Part shown: positions 9,401 through 18,400 of the stretch, piece by piece
Layout: every line of letters starts with the position of its first letter
How positions within the stretch are numbered: the first letter of the stretch is position 1
From: Limiplasma sp031549415
GTDB lineage: Bacteria; Bacillota; Clostridia; Christensenellales; Aristaeellaceae
Length of the DNA: 64,000 nt
Direction of reading: 5' to 3'
Assembly (NCBI GenBank): GCA_031549415.1
Contig: JAVBPU010000009.1
Coordinates: 1 to 64,000, forward strand
Program-made: the position numbers and the translations under genes
Notes under the pieces: generated by a model
Seen by the model: only the letters and a program-made list of their open reading frames with translations
What the model was told of the DNA's origin: nothing
The model's database searches: none

Positions 9401-12400
9401 CAAATTCTCAGCGAGGACAAAGCTACCATCTTGTATGAGTTCACCAGCGCCGCCGTGCCCACGGTGATCGACAACATCTGCGAGCTGGGCAAAGTGTACT
9501 GGCTTCGCGAAAAAACCGCGCCTGCAGGGTATAAGGTAGCCGACGACATTAAGTTTGAGCTCACCGAGGTACCCAACGGGAAGGGCGGCACCTATGGCAC
9601 AGCCACCGTGGTGATGCAGGACATCAAAAATGGCGTCATCATTTGCAAGGTGGATTCCAACGGAATGGCCCTGGCCGGAGCCCGGCTTCAAGTGACCGAC
9701 CCGACGGGCACGATTATTGATACCTGGACGTCTAATGGCGCGGGCCACGCCGTCAGCGGGCTCACAGCGGACATGGTGTATACCTTGAGGGAGCTTGACG
9801 CACCTCCGGGATATATAAAAGCCCCTGAAATTCTCCACTTTTCCGTCAACGCCGCGGGCACGGTCACATGGTGGAGGGCTCAGAAGCCACCACCTGATGG
9901 AGTGTCGATCCCGACATACGGTGGTACGATAGTCTATACGAACAAGCCCTATGTGAAAATTATTAAGCATGACGAGAACGACCAGCCCTTGGCTGGCGCG
10001 TCGCTGGAGCTGTACAAAGACAGCGTGGCCCCCGAAAATCTGGTGGATTCCTGGATCAGTTCCGCCACCCCCCACGTCGTTCCCGTCGCGCTGGAATCCG
10101 GCACGTATGTGCTGTTTGAAAGTGATGCGCCGGCCGGTTACGAAGAGACCCAAATGACGTTCACGTATACAAAGGGTCAGACCAAGGTGGTGACGTTAAA
10201 GAACGAGCCTTCAGCCACCATCGAGTACCTGGACATTGTGATCAACAAGACGTGGCACCCCACCGCCAATGTCACGCCGCCCGCCAACCTGAACTTTAAC
10301 CTGTACCGTAGCGTGAACGGCGGCGCGATGGCGCTGTATGACGCCCCCGCGCCGGACCAGAACCCCATCACGCTGACGTATCCCGTGGTGACCAGGACCA
10401 TTACGGGCTTGCCCAAAAATAATGAAGCCCAGACCGAAACCTACACCTATGAGGTGCGGGAAGAGCTTCCTGCGGGCTATGTGCAGGTTACCAACACGGC
10501 CACCATGTCCCAGGACGGCACAACGCTGACCTGTAACTTTGCCAACAAGAACTTTGACATCTATATTCAAAAGAGGGATCAGAACGAAGATGGCCTTGCT
10601 GGGGCGCAGCTTACCTTGTATAAGGAGGGTCCCAACGGCCTGTCTGTTGTTGACGCGTGGACATCCGTGGCGGCATCGCATCAAGTGCATTCGTTGACCG
10701 AAGGCCGGTATGTCTTGAAAGAGACAGAGGCTCCCGATGGATATTATGCATATTACGGAGCCGACGATACAATCGCCACCTTTGACGTCACTCAAAGCGG
10801 GCTTACCATGCTGACGCAGGACGTTTCAGGGAAATTCCTCTATTTCAGCGGCCAGATTGTCGTCTACAACAAGCTGTACGACGTTCAAATTTCCAAGTTT
10901 GAGGGGGCTAGCAGTACCCATCTGCCAGGCGCAAAGCTGGAGCTGTACAAAGGGGAGATCGCGGACGGCGCCACCCCCAACGCGGCGGACAAGGTGGATG
11001 AGTGGATCAGTGATGGAACGCCTCATAAAGTCACCGTTCCGTTGAAGGCAGGCAAATATACCCTCATTGAGATTGAAGCACCGTCGACTAGCTACCATAT
11101 AGCGCCCTATTTGCCGGTGACCATTGTGCATACGGATGCTACACAAAGCTTCAGTATGAGAAACTATCAGCGGCAACCAATGAACTACAAGGTTTTCAAG
11201 GAATGGGACGATAATAACGACCAGGATAAGAAGAGGCCGACAAGCGTCCAAGTGCGACTCCTGCGGGACGGCGTTCCGGTACCGGGTACGGAAGTTACGC
11301 TGAGCGCATCCAACAATCCTCCCTGGAGCCATACCTGGACAGACCTGCCTCAGAGAACCAATGCAGGAGGCTTCTACACGTACAGTGTTGAGGAGTTGAA
11401 CCCTGCCCCCTATGCGCCTACCCTGGCACCGCTGCCCACGCCGCCGCCTGAGGGCAACGACCCGCCCCCCCCCTATGCCCCCGGTGTGAAGTTGGTTAAC
11501 CGCTACGCGCCGGAAACCACCGAAGTGACGGTGGAGAAGAAGTGGGTCAACAACGGGTATACGGGTCAGCCCAGCAGCGTCACCGTGCAGCTGATGAAGA
11601 ATGGCTCAACCACTGTTGGGGACGCAGTGGAACTGAATTCTACCAAAAACTGGAAATATACCTGGGAGGACTTGCCCAAGTATGATGGCAACAGCACCAC
11701 GCCCATTGCGTACACCGTGGTGGAAACCACCGTGCCCTCGGGATACCTGGCCACAACGGAACGGGTCGTGGATGATTCCGAGACGACAAAAGTAACCATC
11801 ACCAATACCGCCACCCGGGTTTTGATACGCAAATGGGCCCGTTCCTTCATTGATACCACCAACCGGTACATCCATTTGCCCGGTGCCATCCTGGATATCT
11901 TTGAAGAGGGGAACCTGACCACTCCGGTCTACACCATCAATCCGACCACGGGCGCGGAGATGGAATTGTTGGGCGTCCTGACGGGCGGAAAGAAGTACGT
12001 CATCAAGGAACGGAAAGCGCCCGATGGGTTCATTTTCATCGAACCCCCTTCCAACGAAGACCCTGTGACGGTGGACCTGACCAACTGCGCAACGGCCATC
12101 GCGGAGTTGGACAACTATGCCACCAACGTGGTGATTCGGAAGTTCTCTTCCGATCCTAATGGAGCCCCCATTTCCGGCGCTACGCTGGAGTTGAGGGATT
12201 CCGCCGGCACGCTGGTAAAGACCCTAGAGTTTACGGACGCGGTCCAGGTGTTCTCCAACGCCGTGGGCGCTTTGAGCGACGCCAGCCACTACACCGCCTT
12301 CGATAAGGCCATCGTGCTGGAAGGCATCCTCAAGGCCGGAGAAACCTATACCTTAACCGAAATCGAAGCGCCGCTGGGATACAAGAAGGTGGAAACGCCC

Positions 12401-15400
12401 CTCACCTTTGTGGTCCCCACGGACGCGACCCAACAAGTGAAAATCATGTATGACCCGCCTTCGGAAAATACCCACAACCTGCGGGTAAAGAAGGTAGACC
12501 AGTTTGGCAACCCCGTGGTGGGCGCTGTGCTGGCCATCCGGAACATGGCGACAGGCGTGGACGTGGCCACATGGACCACGGTGCTGGACGACGACAACGA
12601 AACGAAGCACATCTTCACCTTGCCAGAGATTCCTGGGAAGTATGAACTGTACGAAGTGAGCGCGCCTCCGTCCGGGAACTATACCCCGTCCACCCAAACG
12701 GTTCAGTTCTACGCCTCTGCCACAGACCCGGTGATTCTCAGCGGCGTGACCTTCCAAAACAAGATCAACCGCATCATTATCAATGGTAAAAAGTTCTGGA
12801 GCTTCCGCAGAGCAAATGGGGCACCGGTAGACATCACCCTGAATCTGTACCAGGACAACAACTTCACAACGCCTTTCAAGACCCTCCAATTGCCCGCGGG
12901 GCAAGAGGATTATACCTTTGACGACAACATCCCGCCGGGACATACCTACGAAGTCCGCGAAGCGCCGCTGGATGGATTCTACACGAGGAAAAATGGCAAC
13001 GACTTCACCAATACCGAGACCGGCCTGAAGGTGTATAAGTACATCACAGGTACCACCACCCTGCTGGGCGGCGCGACCCTAGAGCTGGTAGAAAAAGGCG
13101 CAACCCCTGCGCAGGACAAGGTAATTGGTACCGCGTGGAACACCACCGATGAGAACCCCAAGGAGTTCTACGGGGTGGTCACCCCGGGCAAGGCCTACTA
13201 TATCCGTGAAGTGACCCCGCCCAGCGGGTACCTGAAGGCGGCGAATGTGAACTTTGTGGCGCAGGACGCGCTGGCGTACACCAACGTTCCCACCCAGGAA
13301 GAGTTCATGTATGACACGCCCATCGGCACCCTGGATATCCAGATCGACAAGACCTGGGTTCTGGACCCTGCCAACATTACGCCTCCCAACCTGAACTTCA
13401 ACCTGTACAGGAGCGTAAATGGCGGAACGATGGCGCTGTATGACGCCCCCGCGCCCAACCCGGCAAACCCCATCTTGCTGACCTCGGGCACAACCAGCAT
13501 CACCCTGACAGGCTTGCCCAAAACCAATGCCGAGAATACGGAGACCTACACCTATGAGGTGCGGGAAGTGGTGCCTGCCGGTTATGCGCAAACGACTACC
13601 CCCACTTCCACCATGTCCACGGACGGCACGAAGCAGACCTGGGCCTTTACCAACAAAAACATCTGGATTTACGTGGAAAAGAAGGACCAGGACGGCAATT
13701 TCTTGCCAGACGCGGAGTTTACGCTGTATGAGCTGGTCAACGGAGTTGAGGTGCCTGTCACCTCTTGGGACTCTGGCAGCGCCGCGCACCTGTTGGATAC
13801 ATTGAGCCTAGGGGAATACATCCTGAGGGAGACGAGGACGCCTGATGGGTATATAGAGCGCACCCCCGCCCTGTCCACCCAGTTCAAACTCACCACTACT
13901 GGGCTGACGCGGGTTTCGCCTGCCTATGCTGGGATTACCTATTCTGGCAACACCATCACGTGTACCAACCAGAGGCGTGAGCTCATAGTCTCCAAGCTGA
14001 AGTTTCGCGACGAGCTCGCCCTCTTATCGGGCTTTTGGGAGAGGGAGAACGTCATTCCCTTGGCAAACGCGGAGCTGGCGCTGTACAAGGGGGACATTCC
14101 GGACGGCGTCACTCCCGATGAAGAGGACTTCGTGGAGACGTGGATCACTGATGGAACCCCCCATAAGATTACCGCTCCGCTGCAGGTAGGCACCTATACC
14201 ATCATTGAGATCAATGCACCACCGGGATTTCAGCGGGTACCCAACCACAGGGTGGTCATCGATAATGGACAATTTGCACAGGAATTGGAAATATTTGACA
14301 TTTGGGACACCCTCATCAGCTACACCCTCTATAAGGTGTGGAATGACAACAACAACCAGGATGGCCAGAGGCCCGAAAGTATCCGGGTGCAGCTTTCCAA
14401 GGACGGCGTTTTGATGCCGGGCACGGAGGTTACGCTCAGCGCCGACACCGACCCCGCTTGGACCCATACCTGGAACAACCTGATGAAGTTCACAAATACT
14501 GGCAGTTTCCACGTTTACACGGCGGTGGAGCTGTCGGATCCCGCGCCCTACTCTGCTACCTTAAAGCCCAGGTACACCCCAGATCCGCCTCATTCTATAT
14601 CCTCCTACAATTACAACTTGGAAAACAGCTATTCCCCCGAGGCCACCCAAGTGACGGTGGAAAAGAAGTGGGTGAACAACGGGTATACGGGCCAGCCCAG
14701 CAGCGTCACCGTTCAGCTGATGAAGAATGGGACAACCCCCGTGCAGGACCCTGTGACGCTGAACGCCGGCAACCTATGGAAGCATACCTGGTCCCCCCTG
14801 CCCAAGTATGAGGGCAGCACCACGCCCATTGATTACACCGTGGTGGAAACCGTGCCCACGGGATACCTGGCCACAACGGACAAGGTGGTGGATGCCTCCG
14901 GCAAAACATCCGTGACCATCACCAATACCGCCACCCGGGTTGTGGTTCGCAAATGGGCCCGTTCCTTCATTGATACCACCAACCGGAATATCGATCTTCC
15001 CGGCGCGATCCTGGACATCTTTGACATTGATGACCAGATCATCCCGGTCTACACCATCGACCCGACCACGGCGGCGGAAACGGTGCTGTTAGGCGTCCTG
15101 ACGGGTGGAAAGACCTACATCGTCAAGGAACGGGGAACGCCCAACGGCTTCATACTCACCACAGAGGAGAAGACCGTGGACCTGACCACCTGCACAACGG
15201 CCACCGTGGAGATGGACAACTATGCCACCAACGTGGTCATCCGGAAGTTCTCCGCGCCTGATAGGGACCATCCCAATGGGGAGCCCATTTCCGGCGCTAC
15301 GCTGGAGCTGAGGGATTCCGCCGGCACGCTGGTAAAGACCCTAGAGTTTACGGACGCGGTCCAGGTGCTCTCTAACGCCGTGGGCGCTTTGAGCGACGCC

Positions 15401-18400
15401 AGCCACTACACCGCCTTCGATAAGGCCATTGTGCTGGAAGGCATCTTAAAGGCCGGGGAAACCTACACCCTCGTCGAGACTGTGACGCCGCTAGGGTACA
15501 AGAAGGCCCCTGATCTGACCTTTGTGGTTCCCATGGGTCAGAAGCAAGAAGTGAAAATCATGTACGACCCGCCTTCGGAAAATACCCACAACCTGCGGGT
15601 GAAGAAGGTAGACCAGTTTGGCAACCCCGTGGAGGGGGCTAAGTTGGCCATCCGGAACGTGGCCACAGGCGTGGACGTGGCTACATGGACCACTGTGCTG
15701 GACGTGGATGGCGAGACGAAGCACATCTTCACCTTGCCAGAGATTCCTGGGAAGTATGAACTGTACGAACAGAGCGCGCCTCCGTCCGGGAACTATACCC
15801 CGTCCACCCAAACGGTTCAGTTCTACGCCTCTGCCACAGACCCGGTGATTCTCAGCGGCGTGACCTTCCAAAACAAGATCAACCGCATCATTATCAAGGG
15901 TAAAAAGTTCTGGAGCTTCCGCAGAGCAAATGGGGCACCGGTAGACATCACCCTGAATCTGTACCAGGACAACAACTTCACAACGCCTTTCAAGACCCTC
16001 CAATTGCCCGCGGGCCAAGTGGATTATACCTTTGACGACAACATCCCGCCGGGACATACCTACGAAGTCCGCGAAGCGCCGCTGGATGGATTCTACACGA
16101 CGAAAAATGGCAACGACTTCACCAATACCGAGACCGGCCTGAAGGTGTATAAGTACATCACAGGGACCACCACCCTGCTGGGCGGCGCGACCCTAGAGCT
16201 GGTAGAAAAAGGCGCAACCCCTGCGCAGGACAAGGTAATTGGTACCGCGTGGAACACCACCGATGAAAACCCCAAGGAGTTCTACGGGGTGGTCACCCCG
16301 GGCAAGGCCTACTATATCCGTGAAGTGACCCCGCCCAGCGGGTACCTGAGGGCGACCCGTGTGGAATTCATCGCGCAGGACGCGCTGGCGTACACCAACG
16401 TTGCCACCCAGGAAGAGTTCATGTATGACACGCCCATCACCAAAAAGGACATCAAGGTGACCAAGGTATGGGACAGCAATGGCGCGGCCATTGCCACATT
16501 CCCGGATGTGACCTTTGAGCTGTTCCAGAATGGAACCAGGGTGGACACGGTCACGCTTACCCACCCGGCAACGGAGCATACCTTCGGCAACCTGGAAACC
16601 ACCGATGCCGATGGCAACTCCTATACCTACGATGTGCAGGAGCTGACGGTGGCTGGCTACCACACCAAGAAGGACACCGTGCCCGGAGGCTATAAATTCA
16701 CCAACACCTACACCAAGGTTACGGTGGAAAAGAAGCGCGGGGAAACCACCAGGGGCTTGGCTGGCGCCATGCTGGAAATCTGGGAAGTCACCACCCCCGC
16801 CCCCAGCGCTCCCGTGTACGGCCCCTTTGAAAGCACGGAGAACGGATTCGTGATCGAAGGCGTCCTCTCCAGCGGAAAGACCTATGAACTGCGGGAGACC
16901 TTCGTGCCCGCTGGATTCATTATGGCCGATCCCGTGACATTCACCGTGGACCAACCTGTGAAGTCCGTCCCCATGAAGGACTTGCCCACCAAGGTGGTCA
17001 TCCGCAAGCTGGACGACCAGCTCCCGGCGCAACCCGTTGTGGGCGCTACATTGGAGATTTGGAAGGAAGGCGGCACGGCGGCGTATAAGACCTACACCAC
17101 CACCGCCGCCACCCAGATCATCTCCAAGGATGGCATTGCCCTGAGCGTTGCTGGCGATTATCAGGTAGGCTCCATTGTGCTGGAAGCAATCCTGGAGCCT
17201 GGGAACTACACCCTGAAGGAAAAGCCGGATGCGCCCGCAGGCTATTTGCTGGCATCTCCCATCAACTTCACCGTGGACGACGAAGGTGCGGTTGTCAACC
17301 TCACCATGGTGGACGTGATCGACACTACCGACTTCAAAGTCTTGGTCCACAAGAAGGATCAGTTTGGCGACTACGTTGTGGGCGCTGTCATGCGGCTCTA
17401 CGATCTGTCCAAGCCCGCTCCCGATGACTTGGTGGAAGAGTGGGAAACGGACGGCCAGGCCAAAACCTTCTTCCTGCAAAGCTCTACCACCAACCGTTAT
17501 AAGATTGAAGAAGTCACGCCGCCGCGCGGGTATACCGCCATCACGGAGCCTTATGTCTTCAACGTGTCCGCCAATTCGGACGCGGTGAAGTATGGCATCA
17601 CGCTCATTGATCCCAGAGTATTCATTGATGTCAAGGTCACCAAGACATGGCGGGATCCCTTGGGGACCCTGACCCACCCCACCGCCAGGATCAACCTGTA
17701 CCGCAACGATGCGCCCACCACTGTCTACCAGTATGTGGACCTGCCGGCACCGGCCACCAGCACCGGCACAGTGACGTATACCTTTGCCAACCTGCCCGCG
17801 GAAGGGCCCAACAAGTTCAAGTACACCTACACCACGGCGGAAGTGCCCATGGATGGATATGTGACCGTCAAGAACGGGGACGATTATACCAACACCCCCA
17901 CCAACTTGATCATCCATAAGCGGACCCCTGGGGGGCAGCTCCTGCCTGGGGTAGAGCTGGGATTGTACCTGAACAATGTGCTGGTGGGCAGCACCTGGAC
18001 CACCAATCCCAAGCAGTTCGTAGGCGTGCTCAAAGCAGGCGAAACCTATGAGCTGAGGGAAATCACCGCGCCGCTGGGCTATCAAAAGATCACCCCCCTG
18101 CCCATCCTCATCAAAACGGATGGCACAGAGCAATCCATCGATGTGGAGGATCCGCTGAAGCCTTGGGAGCTGACCGTTCGCAAAGTGGCGCTGAACAGAA
18201 GCACGGGCGTGGAGACGCCCCTGGCGAATGTGCGGCTGGGGATCTTCGTGGTGGGAAGCGTTGCGGCCACCAAAGAGTGGACCACCGACGGAACCGGTTC
18301 TGTGACCTTTACGGACCTGGATCCCACCCAGCAATATGTATTGAAGGAAATCACCCCGCCCAGTGGATTTACCCAAGCGGTGGAGGTGCCCTTCCAAATC

